From: Streptomyces sp. Isolate_45
Lineage (GTDB): Bacteria; Actinomycetota; Actinomycetes; Streptomycetales; Streptomycetaceae
Reading direction: 5' to 3'
Assembly (NCBI RefSeq): GCF_024721315.2
Contig: NZ_JANFAK020000011.1
Coordinates: forward strand, 1 to 64,000
Length of the DNA: 64,000 nt
Part shown: positions 8,233-20,200 of the stretch, piece after piece
Numbering within the stretch: position 1 is the first letter of the stretch
How the letters are laid out: each line of letters begins with the position of its first letter
The notes under the pieces: model-generated
The model's input: only the letters and a program-made list of their open reading frames with translations
The model's database searches: none
What the model was told of the DNA's origin: nothing
Made by a program: the position numbers and the translations under genes

Positions 8233-9068
8233 CGGGCGCGCCCCCGGGGGCCCACGGTCGGCCGGGAATGCCTGCCGACCCAGTCCAGGACGAGATCGCG
8301 CACCCGGCCGGGCGCCTCGACCAGGACCGAATGCCGGTGGCCGGGCAGCAACTCGGTCGCGCAGTGCGGGAGCAGCGACCGCATGCGTGGTGCCTGGGCG
8401 GCCAGGTCGGAGTCCCCGCCGTAGACGGCGAGGACCGGGCAGTGGATCGCGCGGATGTCTTCGTCGCCCAGTACCGCGCTCGCCGGGATGTCCCGGGCGA
8501 GGGTGGTGTCGCGCACGAGCCGTCCGGCGGACTTCGCCAGCCGGGCGGTGTGGCCGCCGTGGTGGGTGGCGATCCAGTCGAGGGCCGCGTCCTCGTTCAC
8601 GTGCATCTCGTGGCGGACCCGCTCCAGCAGCCCGGCGAGCTTGACCGCCCAGGCCGCGGTGGCCGGCTCCGACTCGATGACCACCATGCCGGCGACCCGC
8701 TCCGGCCGGCGCAGTGCCAGGCCGAACGCGACCGTACCGCCGTACGAGTTGCCCACCAGGTGCACCGGCGTCCGTACGTCGAGCCGGTCCAGCAGGGCGT
8801 CCAGGTCGTCGACGAACGCCCCGAGCGTGTATCCCCGTTGCGGGCGACCGCTGCGGCCGTGGCCCCGGTGGTCGTACATGATCACGTCCAGACCCGCCGC
8901 CGCGAAGGCCGGGGCCACGGTGAAGTAGTAGCTGGCCAGGCTGTCGGTGAGCAGGCCGTGGAGCAGTACGACGGTGGCGGCCGCCTCCGCGGCCTCGCCC
9001 GTGGCGCCGGGCCGGGCGGGTAGGCGCTGGACGTGCAGCCGGACGTCACCGGTGTCGACGATGGCCAT
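8229..9068 (-). CDS. Alpha/beta-hydrolase
   Basis: The 279-residue hydrolase has oxyanion-hole residues in VVLLHGLLTDS (about 31-41), MYDHRGHGRSG, the nucleophile elbow GNSYGG with its catalytic Ser near residue 106, an acid around AVYGGDSDL, and catalytic His in GHRHSVLVEAPG. Neither large synthase carries a thioesterase domain, so this enzyme is the natural candidate for releasing or editing the acyl chain; that is inference from position. It starts 3 bp after the ACP stop and overlaps the glycosyltransferase by 4 bp. No signal peptide is seen, so it is cytoplasmic. Confidence 0.88.
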   Translation of the reverse strand: MAIVDTGDVRLHVQRLPARPGATGEAAEAAATVVLLHGLLTDSLASYYFTVAPAFAAAGLDVIMYDHRGHGRSGRPQRGYTLGAFVDDLDALLDRLDVRTPVHLVGNSYGGTVAFGLALRRPERVAGMVVIESEPATAAWAVKLAGLLERVRHEMHVNEDAALDWIATHHGGHTARLAKSAGRLVRDTTLARDIPASAVLGDEDIRAIHCPVLAVYGGDSDLAAQAPRMRSLLPHCATELLPGHRHSVLVEAPGRVRDLVLDWVGRHSRPTVGPRGRAR

Positions 9069-9071
9069 GGC

Positions 9072-9440
9072 TCAGTCCCGTCCCGCGGCCTTCAGGCACA
9101 GGCAGACGTACTCGACGAGCCGGCCCACGCTGAGTTCGATGATCTCCTCCAGCTCCATGGAGGCCACGAACTCGGCGAAGTTGACCAGCCGGCCGTAGCG
9201 GTCCTCCAGGAGGCCCGCGAGCGTGACCAGGTCGATGCTCTCCAGTTCGAGGTCGCGGCCGAACCTGGTCTCCATCCCGATCTCGGTGTCGTCGAGACCG
9301 TATTCCCCGAGGACCTGTTCGATCATGGCCGTCAGATCGGCGAGGACCGACGTCCCGTCGGCGCGCACGGGGTCGGCGTGCACGGAGTCCGTGCGCACGG
9401 AGTCGGCGGGCGCGGCGCCGCCGGGCCGGGTGGTGGTCAC
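9072..9440 (-). CDS. Discrete acyl carrier protein
   Basis: A 122-residue acyl carrier protein. The phosphopantetheine site is the Ser in FGRDLELESIDLVTLAGLLE, near residue 73, in the usual position at the start of helix II. The first ~30 residues are a low-complexity D/V/T-rich tail. The GTG start at 9440 overlaps the upstream synthase stop as GTGA. Because the upstream protein carries its own phosphopantetheinyl transferase domain, this ACP could be activated within the operon. It may serve as a second carrier in addition to the single ACP of the large synthase, or as the donor for release or glycosylation. Confidence 0.88.
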   Translation of the reverse strand: MTTTRPGGAAPADSVRTDSVHADPVRADGTSVLADLTAMIEQVLGEYGLDDTEIGMETRFGRDLELESIDLVTLAGLLEDRYGRLVNFAEFVASMELEEIIELSVGRLVEYVCLCLKAAGRD

Positions 9441-12400
9441 GTCTGGTTCCCTTCGTTGCGGATGGTGCCCGCTTCGGGCCGGTCCGGGTCCGGGCCGGTG
9501 GTCCAGGCCACGACGTACGCGCGCGGCGGCAGTCCGGGTGGGTTCGCGACCCGCTCGCAACTCACCCGGTACGTGCGGGTGGCCGCGGTCGGTCCGGCGG
9601 GTGTGTCCGGCGGGCGCACGGTCACGGTCAGCCGGTCCGCCCGCGCGGCCGTCACCTCGAAGTCGCGGGGCCGGCCGCCCAGGCCGGTGCCCTCCGCCTT
9701 GGCGACGGCCTCCTTCGCGGCCCAGAAGCGGGTGAACCACACCGCCGGTGATTCCCCGTCGGTGTCCGGCAGGGCGGCGAGCAGGACCCGTTCGGCCGGC
9801 GAGAGCGCGGTGGCGACGGTCGCCCCGGCGGGCTCGGAGATCTCCTCGATGTCGATGCCGGGACCGCCCCGGCCGCCACGATCGCCCGAGCCGTTCGCGT
9901 CACTCCGGACGCCGGTGCCGGTGCCGCCGTCCGCTCGCGCCGGGCGGTGCCGGGCGATGGCGACACCGGCCTCGGCGCGGTGCGCGATCGACACCTCCAG
10001 CGGCGGCAGCTCCCGGCCGTGGCGCCCGGTGACGTACGGCCGGCCCGACTCCTCGTTGCGGACGAGGAGCTCGGCCGGGTAGACGGGCCCCTCACCGCCC
10101 TCCCAGAGCAGGTGCCGCACCGCGTCCTTGGCCGCGATCCGGCCCAGCAGCCACTGCCGACGGCCCCGTGGCGGCCGTTCGGCGTACGCCGAACGCTCCG
10201 GGCCGCCCAGCGCGTTGCGCATGATCAGCTCCCGCGAGGCGAGGTCGGGCCAGCGCTCGTACACCAGCGACCAGCCGCCGGGGCGGGCTGCGGAGAGCGT
10301 GTTGAGGTCCGGGAACCGCTCGACGGGCCGGGTGGTGGGGTCGTTGTCGAAGCGGCGGTCCTGCCAGCCGGAGAGCCGCGCCCACACCCGGCCGGAGACG
10401 GTGAGGACCGCGTCCGCCTCCAACACCGCGTCCGTGAGGGACACGATCCGGATCACGCACTCCACGGGGGTGCCGGGGTCCGGATGCGGGCCGAAGAAGC
10501 GCATGTGCCGCATCCGGACCGGGAAGACCACGGTGCGGTCGGTGTGCGTCGCCATGATCCAGTACCCGAGTACCTGTCCCACGTTGTCCAGCAGGGCACC
10601 GGGCGCCGGCGGGGTGGTCAACGTGGCGCGCACGTGCCGGTCGCCGATCGCGGACAGCCGGGTCATGCCCCGGTACGCCGGGCCGTGGAACATCCACCGC
10701 TCGCGATAGACCTGCTCGGCGGTGTGCGCGGGCACCCGCTCGGAGCCGGGGTCGGGAGGCTCCGGGACGGGGGGCGCCTGGGGGTACCGGTCGGCCAGCT
10801 CCACCACGGCGCGGGCGTCCGGGCCGAACGACACCGCGACCCGGTCCGACCCCTGCCGCGTCACGGTGACGGGCACGTCCACGGGTTCGGCGGCCGTGAG
10901 CCACCGGTCGAAGCACGCCTCGTGCACCGCGACGGCCACGCGGCCCGGTGCGGAGCGCTCGGCCGCCGCCATCAGGTGCGCCACGATGGTGGTCGCGGGC
11001 ACCACGGGCCACCGGTCGGCGACGTCGGGCCAGCCGGCGCGCTGCGGGAAGAAGCAGTGGTCGAGCAGGTACGGCATCCGATCCACGCCGACCCGTACGC
11101 TCTCGTGCCGAACGGCGGCGGAACCGTCGGGGCCCGGTGGGTCCGGCGGCCCGGCTGCCCCCGCGTGCCGCGGTGAGGGCCGGGTGGAACGGGCGGCTTC
11201 CGGTATCGGCGGGGCCGGACGGTGCCGCGTGCCGGCCGGGCGCGCCGTGCCCGCCGCGGCGATCAGCGTCGCGGCCGTCCGCGCGGTCTCGCGGAGCAGG
11301 GCCGTCAGTTCGGCCGCCACCGGTGAGGCGGGCGCTGCCGACGCGAGGGCGGCGGCCGGATCGCGGGACAGCGCGGCCACGAGCGCGGGATCCGGCGGCA
11401 GGTCCACCAGCGCGCCGCCCAGGTCGAGGCGCACGCCCCGCCGGACCGCTGCCGCGACGGGAGGGGAAGCGGGCGTGGTGGATTCGGTCGGGGCGGCCGC
11501 GTACGGGGCCGCCCCGGGGGCGGGCGACGGGCCCGGTTCGGGCGACGGGCCCGGCGCGCGGGCGGGCCCGGCATCGTCCAGTACCCGGGGGTCGGTCCGC
11601 GCCCCGGCGGTCCACAGGGCGGTCGCCACCCGACGGAGCTGCGCCAGGCCGCTGCGGTGCGGGGAGTTGGCGGCGACGACCAGGTGGTCGCGTCCGGCCA
11701 GGGTGTCACCGACGAGCGAGCCGAGCTGCCCCGGACCCGCCTGGACGAAGGCCCGGAAGCCGGCCCCGTACAGCGCCTCGGTCAGGGCGCGGAAGCGGAC
11801 CGGTTCGAGGAGGTGGCGGACGAACAGGGCACGGACGGCGGCCTCCTCGGAGGGGAAGGGAGCTGCCGTGGTCCCCGACCAGACGGGGACGTGCGGGGCC
11901 CGCAGCCGCATCCGTTCGGCGGCCTCCTTGAAGGGCCCCAGGCAGGGTTCGAACATCGGGGTGTGGAAGCCGGACCGGAACGGCAGGACGCGCACGAGTA
12001 CGCCCTCGGCGCGCAACCCGGTCGCGAACGCTTCCACGGCCTCCGGCGGCCCGCACACCATCGACTGGTTCGGGGCGTTGTCGTGGGAGAGGACGACGGA
12101 CGGGTGCCCGCCACCGACCAGGACCCGGGCCACCCGGTCCGCGTGGGCGCCCACGGCGGCGTACGCGAGGTCGGCGGCCCGTACCGCCTCCGGGTCGAGG
12201 GCCGCCATGAAGGCGTCCACGGCCGCCTCCTCGTACACCCCGCCGACGGCCATCGCGGTCCATTCGCCGACGCTGTGACCGGCGACCGCGTCGGGGACGA
12301 CGCCGATGCGGCGCAGGGCCGTGTCGAGCAGCCTCCCGACGGCGACGACAGCGAGCCCGTGCCGGCCGAGCCCGTTGCGAACCGGTCCGTGAGGGGCGGT

Positions 12401-14296
12401 CCCGGGCTCCGCCGCCCGGCCGTCGTCGTACGGCGCGCAGAGAGCCGGCCGGGGCAGCCCGAAGCGGTCGGCGATGTCGTCGACCCGGGGTGCGAACTCC
12501 CCTTCCAGGCCGGGGAAGAGGAACGCCGTCCGGCCCCCCGCCGCGCCGCCGAGGAGCGGACGCGGGCTGAAGAACACGTCGTTGCGTCCCTGCCACGCCT
12601 CGCCCTTGGCGACCACGCGACGGGCCAGCGCGAGCCGCTTGGGCGTGGGACCGACGATGCCCAGCCGTACGGGCCCGCCGGAGCCCGCGGTCGTCTCCGG
12701 ATCGGGGGCGTCGAGCAGGACGCCCAGCGCCCCGACCGTCGCCGCGCCCAGGAGCAGCACGCGTTCGCCCTCCCTGACCACCGCCCGGCGGGCGGTCGGG
12801 GCGGCGGCGGGCGCCGCCGCGGGGGAGCGGCGGGCGGAGGCGGTGGGGGCCTGTTCGAGGACGACGTGCGCGTTGATCCCCCCGAAGCCGAACGCGTTCA
12901 CGGCGGCGCGGCGCGGCCGCCCCGACGCGCTCTCCCAGGGAGCCGCCTCGGCCAGCGGGCGGAAGCGGGTGCCGGCCAGCGCCGGGTGCGGGTCCTCACA
13001 GTGCAGGGTGGGCAACAGCGTGCCGTGGTGGACGGCGAGGGCGGCCTTGACCAGGCCCGCGACCCCGGCCGCCGGCATGGCGTGCCCGATCATCGACTTC
13101 ACCGACCCGATCACCGGCCGGTCCGGCGGGTCCGCGGGCTCGGCCCGCGACGACAGAGCCGGCCCGAACACGTCCCGGAGCGTGGCCAGTTCGGCGGCGT
13201 CACCGGCCGGAGTGGCCGTACCGTGCGCCTCCAGCAGCCCGAGGGAGCCCGGCTCGGCGGGATCGAGTCCCGCGGCCCGCCACGCCGCGCGCACCGCCCG
13301 GCTCTGCCCGGCCGGGTCGGGGTTGACCAACCCGGAGGCGCGACCGTCGCTGCTGACACCGGTGCCCCGGATCACGGCGTACACGCGGTCACCGTCGCGC
13401 TCGGCGTCGGCGAGGCGCTTGAGGACCACCACGCCGGTCCCCTCACCGATGAGGATGCCGTCGGCACCCCGATGGAAGGGCCGGATGCGCTCGCTGGGGG
13501 AGAGCGCGCGCAACTGCGAGAAGACGCTCCACAACGTGATGTCGTGGCAGTGGTGCACGCCCCCGGCCAGCATCACGTCGCACCGCCCGGAGGCGAGCGC
13601 GGACACCGCCTGGTCCACGGCGAGCAGCGACGAGGCGCACGCGGCGTCGACGGTGTAGGCCGGGCCCCGCAGGTCCAGCCGGTTCGCGACCCGGGACGCG
13701 GCCAGGTTGGGCACCAGGCCGATGGCGTCCTCCGGCCGGTCGGGACCGAGCCGGTCGGTGAACGCGGCCCGCACCCGCTCCAGTTGCTCCGCGTCCAGAC
13801 CGGGCACGAGATCGCCGAGCGTCCGTACGAGCTGGCGCGCCGTCCGGACCCGCTGGTCGAGCCGGACCAGCCCCGGCGTGAGGTAGCCTCCGCGCCCGAG
13901 CACGATCCCGACCTTGTCGCGGTCGGGCAGCCGCTCGACGCCGCCGGCGTCCGCGAGGGCGCTCGCCGCGACGTGCAGGGCGATCAGCTGGTCCGGCTCG
14001 GTGCCGGGCACCGAGTGCGGCATGATCCCGAACCGGGTGACGTCGACCTCCGCGACGGCGTCGACGAAGCCGCCCCGACGGCAGTACACCCGGTCGGCCG
14101 CGGCCGGTTCCGAGGCACTGCCCGGGTGGTAGTAGTCGCGGTCCCAGCGACCCGCGGGCACCTCGCCGATCACGTCGACGCCGGCGGTGAGGTTGTGCCA
14201 GTACGTCGCCAGGTCGGGTGCGCCGGGCAGCATCACCGCCATGCCGGTGATGGCGACGGGGGCGTGGGCGGCGCCCCCGTGGACGGGGAGGGTCAT
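9437..14296 (-). CDS. PKSE/PUFA-type synthase: KS-AT-DH-PPTase
   Basis: This 1619-residue protein has four domains. KS (about 10-440) has active Cys near 219 in VDAACASSLL and His in EAHGTAT and IGHAMPAAG. AT (about 590-900) has Ser in GHSVGEW and a distal FHTPMF. The DH-like hot-dog domain (about 1060-1290) has LLDHCFFPQRAGWPDVADRW and LLDNVGQVLGYW. A C-terminal phosphopantetheinyl transferase (about 1320-1619) has GIDIEEI and WAAKEAVAKAEGTGLG. The DH motifs and the fused PPTase closely recall the C-terminus of enediyne PKSE synthases, but here they sit on a separate protein with a second KS-AT. No ACP or KR is present; those must come from the partner synthase and the free ACP. It starts 1 bp after the partner's stop. 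Confidence 0.88.
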   Translation of the reverse strand: MTLPVHGGAAHAPVAITGMAVMLPGAPDLATYWHNLTAGVDVIGEVPAGRWDRDYYHPGSASEPAAADRVYCRRGGFVDAVAEVDVTRFGIMPHSVPGTEPDQLIALHVAASALADAGGVERLPDRDKVGIVLGRGGYLTPGLVRLDQRVRTARQLVRTLGDLVPGLDAEQLERVRAAFTDRLGPDRPEDAIGLVPNLAASRVANRLDLRGPAYTVDAACASSLLAVDQAVSALASGRCDVMLAGGVHHCHDITLWSVFSQLRALSPSERIRPFHRGADGILIGEGTGVVVLKRLADAERDGDRVYAVIRGTGVSSDGRASGLVNPDPAGQSRAVRAAWRAAGLDPAEPGSLGLLEAHGTATPAGDAAELATLRDVFGPALSSRAEPADPPDRPVIGSVKSMIGHAMPAAGVAGLVKAALAVHHGTLLPTLHCEDPHPALAGTRFRPLAEAAPWESASGRPRRAAVNAFGFGGINAHVVLEQAPTASARRSPAAAPAAAPTARRAVVREGERVLLLGAATVGALGVLLDAPDPETTAGSGGPVRLGIVGPTPKRLALARRVVAKGEAWQGRNDVFFSPRPLLGGAAGGRTAFLFPGLEGEFAPRVDDIADRFGLPRPALCAPYDDGRAAEPGTAPHGPVRNGLGRHGLAVVAVGRLLDTALRRIGVVPDAVAGHSVGEWTAMAVGGVYEEAAVDAFMAALDPEAVRAADLAYAAVGAHADRVARVLVGGGHPSVVLSHDNAPNQSMVCGPPEAVEAFATGLRAEGVLVRVLPFRSGFHTPMFEPCLGPFKEAAERMRLRAPHVPVWSGTTAAPFPSEEAAVRALFVRHLLEPVRFRALTEALYGAGFRAFVQAGPGQLGSLVGDTLAGRDHLVVAANSPHRSGLAQLRRVATALWTAGARTDPRVLDDAGPARAPGPSPEPGPSPAPGAAPYAAAPTESTTPASPPVAAAVRRGVRLDLGGALVDLPPDPALVAALSRDPAAALASAAPASPVAAELTALLRETARTAATLIAAAGTARPAGTRHRPAPPIPEAARSTRPSPRHAGAAGPPDPPGPDGSAAVRHESVRVGVDRMPYLLDHCFFPQRAGWPDVADRWPVVPATTIVAHLMAAAERSAPGRVAVAVHEACFDRWLTAAEPVDVPVTVTRQGSDRVAVSFGPDARAVVELADRYPQAPPVPEPPDPGSERVPAHTAEQVYRERWMFHGPAYRGMTRLSAIGDRHVRATLTTPPAPGALLDNVGQVLGYWIMATHTDRTVVFPVRMRHMRFFGPHPDPGTPVECVIRIVSLTDAVLEADAVLTVSGRVWARLSGWQDRRFDNDPTTRPVERFPDLNTLSAARPGGWSLVYERWPDLASRELIMRNALGGPERSAYAERPPRGRRQWLLGRIAAKDAVRHLLWEGGEGPVYPAELLVRNEESGRPYVTGRHGRELPPLEVSIAHRAEAGVAIARHRPARADGGTGTGVRSDANGSGDRGGRGGPGIDIEEISEPAGATVATALSPAERVLLAALPDTDGESPAVWFTRFWAAKEAVAKAEGTGLGGRPRDFEVTAARADRLTVTVRPPDTPAGPTAATRTYRVSCERVANPPGLPPRAYVVAWTTGPDPDRPEAGTIRNEGNQT

Positions 14297-14297
14297 C

Positions 14298-17200
14298 TCA
14301 CCACTCCGAGGCGGTGTGGACGACCGAGCGGACCGTCTCCTCGCCCCAGGCGAGTTCCCGCAGCAGGGCCAGGGCACCCTCCTCGGGATCGATGAGGGTG
14401 ATCCCGCGCTGCGCGTAGTGGCGGGCCAGCTCGGGCCCCACCATGCCGGCGTGGTCCTCGGAGGGGGCCCACGGGCCCCAGTGGACGGTCAACGCGCGCC
14501 CCCCGGTCCGTGCCGCCCAGGCGGAGCCGATCGCCTCCAGCGCGTCGTTGGCCGCCGCGTAGTCCGCCTGCCCACGGTTTCCGAGTACGGCGGCGATGCT
14601 GCCGAACAGCACGGCGAAGGACGGAGGCCGGGGCAACTGCTCCACGGCGGCGAGCAGCGCCGCGGCGCTCTCGGTCTTGGTGCCGTAGACCCGCCCGAAC
14701 GAGGCGGCGGACTTCTCCTCCATCAGCCGGTCCTCGATGATCCCGGCGGCGTGCACCACCCCGTCGACGCGGCCGTGCTCGGCGTGGATCTCCTTGACCG
14801 CCTGGAGCACGGCGGGCGCCTCCCGGCAGTCCACGCTGCGGTAACGGGCCCGGCTGCCCGCGGCGTTCAGCGCGGCCAGCGTCGCGATCACCTCGCGCCG
14901 GGCCAGCACCAGGTCGGCGGCGCGGTCGATCTCGGCGGGAGTGCCGTGGCGACCGGTACCCGCGAGCACCGCCCGCAGGGCCGCCCGGTCGACGGCGCCG
15001 GAGGTCTGCGGGTCCTCGGGTCCGTCCGGCACCGGAGTGCGCCCGAGGAGTTCGATGCGGCACCGGGAGGCGGTCGCGAGCGCGACCGCGCACCGGGCGG
15101 TGATCCCGCGCGCACCGCCGACGAGGACCACGACGCTCTCCCGGTCCAGGCCCAGCGCCGCCACCTCGGCGGCGCCCTCGCCGGCCGGCCCCGCTCCCGT
15201 GGCGCCGAGCGCGCCGAGCGGCGCCCCGGTCAGCTCCGTCGTGAACCGTCCGGCGGGGGTGCGCAGGACCACGGGTACCGCGTCGTCCGCGAGGAGCTCG
15301 GCCACCAGCGCGTCCGCCGCGCCGGCCGGAGACTCGCCGGCGCCCAGGTCCAGCCCGACGGAGCGCACGCCCACCGCCGGGTACTCCCGGGCGGCGGACC
15401 GCGACAGCCCGTCCACTCCCGCGGCCCGGACCCCGTCCACCGCGTGGGCGAGGAACAGCCGTCGGGGTCCGCCGCGCAGGACGTCCCGTACGAGCGGGAA
15501 TCCCGCCGGCAGGAACGGAGCACCGTCCTCGCCGAGGGCCGTGAGGACGAAGACGCCGTCCACGGGTCCTTCGGCCCCGCTCGGGGCGTGATCGGCACCG
15601 ACCACGACCGGCTCGGCGCCGAGCCGGGTCAGGCGGGCGGACAGTTCCGCGGCGACCCCCCGGAAGACGCCGGTGCCGTCGCCGACCAGGGTGTACCGCG
15701 CTCCGGCGAGTCCGGTCGTTCCGGGACCTCTCTCCGGCTCGGGCAGCGGCACCGGCAACATCCGGAAGCGGCGCGGGGCGGCGAGGCGGGGCTGCTCGTC
15801 CGGTGCGTCGTGCGGTGTGGGTGTGGGTGTGGGCGCGGGTTCGGCCGCTGACGCGTCGTCGGGCGTCGGTCCGCCGTCCCTTGCGGTGGCCTCGACCCCG
15901 GAGGGGCCGGCGACACGGGTGACCAGCCAGTGCGCGATCGCCGAGGCGGTCCGGGCGCGGGTGAGTTCCTCCAGCTCGGCGTCGTCCAGGGAGAGCGCGG
16001 CGGAGCCGTCGAAGGCGCCCAGGCGCCGGGCCAGCTCGCCGGCGATCTCGGCGCGCTTGATGGAGTCGACGCTGAGGTCCGCCTCCAGGTCGAGGTCGGG
16101 CTCCACCATGTCCAGGGGGTAGCCGGTGCGCTCGCTGATGAGCTCCAGGACCGTGCGCAGCACCCCCTCCTCGGTGAGGGCTCCCGCGCCCCCCGCGCCC
16201 CCCGCGGCCTCCGCCGCGACGGCGGGCGGGGGTACGGCACCGGCCGTGGTCGGAGGCTCGGCGTACGGTGCGGCGTACGGCCCGGCGTACCCCGCCGGGG
16301 CGGCCGGGAGCTGCGGCAGCTCCCGCACCTCCGGTGGCGGCGCCGTCCTCCCCACGGGAGATCCCACCTCCGGGGCGGTGCCGAAGTAGGCGAGCAGGAC
16401 GTCGCGTTGTGCGGCGATCATGTCCCGGCTGGTGCGGAGGAACTCGGCCACGAGGGCGTCGGCCGTACCGGCCGGCGGCTGACCGGGATGCGTTGTCACG
16501 GGGATCTCCACGACTCGTCGGGCGGGCGCGAGGGCGCCGGGGAGCGTCTCGCCGGCGGCGGTGCGTACGAGGTGGCCGTCCACCGTCCAACCGGGGCGGC
16601 GCGGCGCGGGTGTCCGGTCGATGTCGACGGCGTCCCGACCCCGGAACATCCAGTCCGTGACCACCGGCAACCCGCCGGCCGCGAGCCGCGCGAGCGCGTC
16701 CAGCAGGTCCGGGAGACCACTACCGGGCCGGGGCTCGCAGGCGACGACGCGGTGCGGGCGGTCACCCAGGATGTCGGCGACGAGCCGGGTCAGGACCCGG
16801 CCGGGCCCCACCTCGACGAAGGTGCGCGCACCGGCCTCGTACATCGCCTCGATCTGCGCCACGAAGCGCACCGGGGAGCCGATCTGGGCGGCGAGTTCGT
16901 CGCGCACGGCGTCGGCGCGCGCCTCGTACGGGCGGGCGGTGCGGTTCGCCCAGACCGGGAACTCCGGCGCGCGGAGCGGGTGTTGTTCGAGGGCCTGCCG
17001 GAAGACGGGCCCGGCGGCCGCGAGCAGTGGACTGTGGAAGGCGCACGCGACCGGCAGCCGCTTGGCACCGAGACCGGCGTCGCGCAGCGACCGCAGCGCC
17101 GCGTCGACCGCGGCGGTCGGACCGGAGAGGACGCTCTGCCGGGGGGCGTTGTGGTTCGCCAGGACGAGCCCCTCCGGTGGCCGAGTGCCGAGGGCCCGTT

Positions 17201-20200
17201 CGACCTCCTCGGGTGTGGCCGCGGCGGCGACCATGGCGCCGGGGTCGTCACCGGCCGCGCCGAGCACGGCGGCCGCCCGGGCGGCGCTGAGACCGGGCAG
17301 GGCGTCGGCGTCGATGACGCCCGCCGCGCACAGGGCGACGAGTTCTCCGTAGCTGTGACCGGCGGCCAGGTCGGGGCGGACCCCGGATCGGGTGAGGACG
17401 TCGTACGCGGCGAGTTCGACGATGCCCAGGGCCGGCTGGGCCGCCCGGGTGTCGGTCAGGGCCCGCCGGTCGCGCTCCCGCCCGGCGTCGTCGAACGACG
17501 CGGGCGGGTGGAGGGTCGCGGGGACGTGGGCGCCACCGCCTGTGTCCAGCAGTCGGCCGAGCTCCGGGAAGGTGGTGAACAGGTGCGCCGACATGCCCGG
17601 GCGTTGGCTGCCCTGCCCGGGGAAGAGGAACGCCGTGAGGCCGGGGCCGCCGTCGGCCGCCCGCTCCGCGAGGTGGACCTCCGGCGCCGGAAGGCCGGTG
17701 GCGGCCGCGGGAAGGGGTGTCGTGCCCGGCGGAAGGTCCTCGGGGGCGGTGCGGGCGTCGAGCGCGTGGAGCGTGTGTCCGAGCCGCCGGCACAGGTCGG
17801 CGGGGTCGTGCGCGACGAACGAGGCTCGTACGGGGCCCTGGGCGCGGGCGGCACGGTGCGCGGCCGTCGCGGCCAGGTCGCGCAGCCGCCACGGGGCGGC
17901 ACCCGACTCGGCCCCGACGGCGAGGTCGAGCAGTTCGGCGGCGGCTCGGCGGGCCGCCGCCGCGGTGGTGCCCCGGAAGGTGAACAGCTCCGCCGGCCAG
18001 TCGTCCCGGGAGTGGACCGGAGGCGGCCCGTCACCGCCGTGCGCGGCGAGCACGACGTGGAAGTTGGTGCCACCGAAGCCGAAGGCGCTCAGGCCCGCGA
18101 GTCGCCGCTCGGAGGCGGCGGGCCACGGCAGCGCCTCCCGGTGGAAGACGAACGGGCTCTCGCCCTCCTTCCACGCGGAAACCGGCCGCTCCAGGTGCAG
18201 GGTGGGTGGCCGGACGCCGGTGTGCAGGGCGAGCGCGGTCTTGATCAGCCCGGCCAGTCCCGCGGCGCACTTGGTGTGCCCGATCTGTGACTTCACCGAT
18301 CCCAGCACGCACGCGCCGCTCGCCGCGCCCGCCTCGGAGAACACCTCGGTGAGCACGCCCAGTTCGGTACGGTCGCCCACCACGGTGCCGGTGCCGTGCG
18401 CCTCCACGAGGGTGACCTGTGCGGGGGAGACCCCGGCGTTGCGGTAGGCGCGCTCCAGGGCGGCGCGCTGGCCCTCCGGACGCGGGGCGGTCAGCCCGAG
18501 GGAGCGGCCGTCACTGGAACTGCCGACCCCCTTGATCACGCCGTACACGCGGTCACCGTCGCGCTCCGCGTCCGCGAGGCGTTTGAGGACGACGCAGGCG
18601 ACGCCCTCCCCGAGGACGATGCCGTCCGCGCCGGCGTCGAAGGGCCGCGACCGGCCGGTGGGGGAGAGCGCGTGCACGGAGGTGAACAGGGCGTAGTCGT
18701 TGATGCCGTTGTGCAGGTCGGCGCCCCCGCACAGCATCAGGTCGCTGGAGCCCAGCACCAGTTCCTTGCAGGCGGCGTCGACGGCGGCCAGGGAGGAGGC
18801 GCAGGCGGCGTCGACGGTGTAGTTGGCGCCGCGCAGGTCGAGGCGGTTGGCCACCCGGCCGGAGATGACGTTGGCCAGCATGCCGGGGAAGGTGTCCTCG
18901 GTGAACCGCGGCAACTGGTCGTCCAGTTCGGGCGGGACGTGCCCGTAGTAGGAGGGGAGCACCGCCCGCAGGGTGGTGGCGTTGGACAGGTCGCTGCCCG
19001 CCTCGGCACCGAAGACGACCCCCGCCCGCGTCCGGTCGAAGGCCCGGCCGTCCTCTCCGTATCCGGCGTCCTCCAGGGCGCGCCGAGCGGATTCGAGCGC
19101 CAGGAGCTGTACGGGCTCGATGTTGCCCAACGAGGCCGGCGGGATGCCGTAGCGCAGCGGGTCGAAGGGGATCCGGGGCAGGAATCCGCCCCACTTCGAG
19201 GCGCTGGCCGCCCCGGGCCCGGGGGAGTGGTGCACGGCGGGGTCCCAGCGTTCCGGCGGCACCTCGGTGACGGCGTCCCGGCCGTCGAGGACGAGCCCCC
19301 AGAAGGCGGCCAGGTCCGGTGCCTGCGGGAACATGCAGGCCATGCCGACGATCGCCACGTCCAGCGGTGCGGGCGCCGGCTCGGACACCGAGGCGTCGGC
19401 GGTGGGGGCCAGGCCGGGTGCGCGGCCACCGCGGAGGTCGGCGGCACGTCGGTCGAGGTGGCCGACGGCCCCGTCGGTGACGGAGGCGTGCAGGGCGGCG
19501 ACGGTGGTGGTCGAGCTGCGCAACACCGCCACCTCGCCCGCCATGAACATGCCCTCCGCGTACTGGCGGGACTCGTCCACGGGTTCCAGGATCCCGGCGC
19601 CGGTGCGTTCGACGCCCTTGCTGGCCATGCGCAACCGGCCGACGTTGAGCCGTTCCAGCCGTTCCCAGATCTCGCGTCCGGGAACGCCCTCGGCGCGCAG
19701 CGCGGCCTCAACGCCTTGGAAGCCGTCACTGAACGGGCTGGGAACGCACCGGGTGGCGTGCCCGGGGGCCGTGCGCAGCAGCGCGGTCCGCTCCGCGGCG
19801 ATGACCTGCCGTTGGAAGAGGGGTCGTACGGCCCCGCACGCGACGGCTTCCTCGGTGAACAGGTAGGCGGTGCCCATCAGGACGCCCACCGCGCAGCCGC
19901 GGGAAGTCAGGGGGGCGGCGAGCGCGGCCGCCATGGCCGCCGAGCGTGCGTCGTGGATCCCGCCGGCGAGGAACACCTCGATGCCCGCCGTGCCGTGCGG
20001 GCCCCGCTCCCGGTCGGGGCCCGGTTGCCCGCCCGAGCCCTGTGTCCGGTCCTGGTTCTCGTCCAGCCAGTCGCCGATCACGGCGAGTTGGGCCTCCCAG
20101 AGCGGGAAGCTGTTGCGCGGCCCGACGTGGCCGCCGCACTCGGCGCCCTCGAAGACGAACCGTCGGGCTCCCTGCTCCAGGAACTGGCGCAGCAGTCCGG

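Noticed and set aside
11657..14395. 912-codon plus-strand frame over the second synthase
   Set aside because: No recognisable domain; the minus strand carries KS and AT active sites in this interval.
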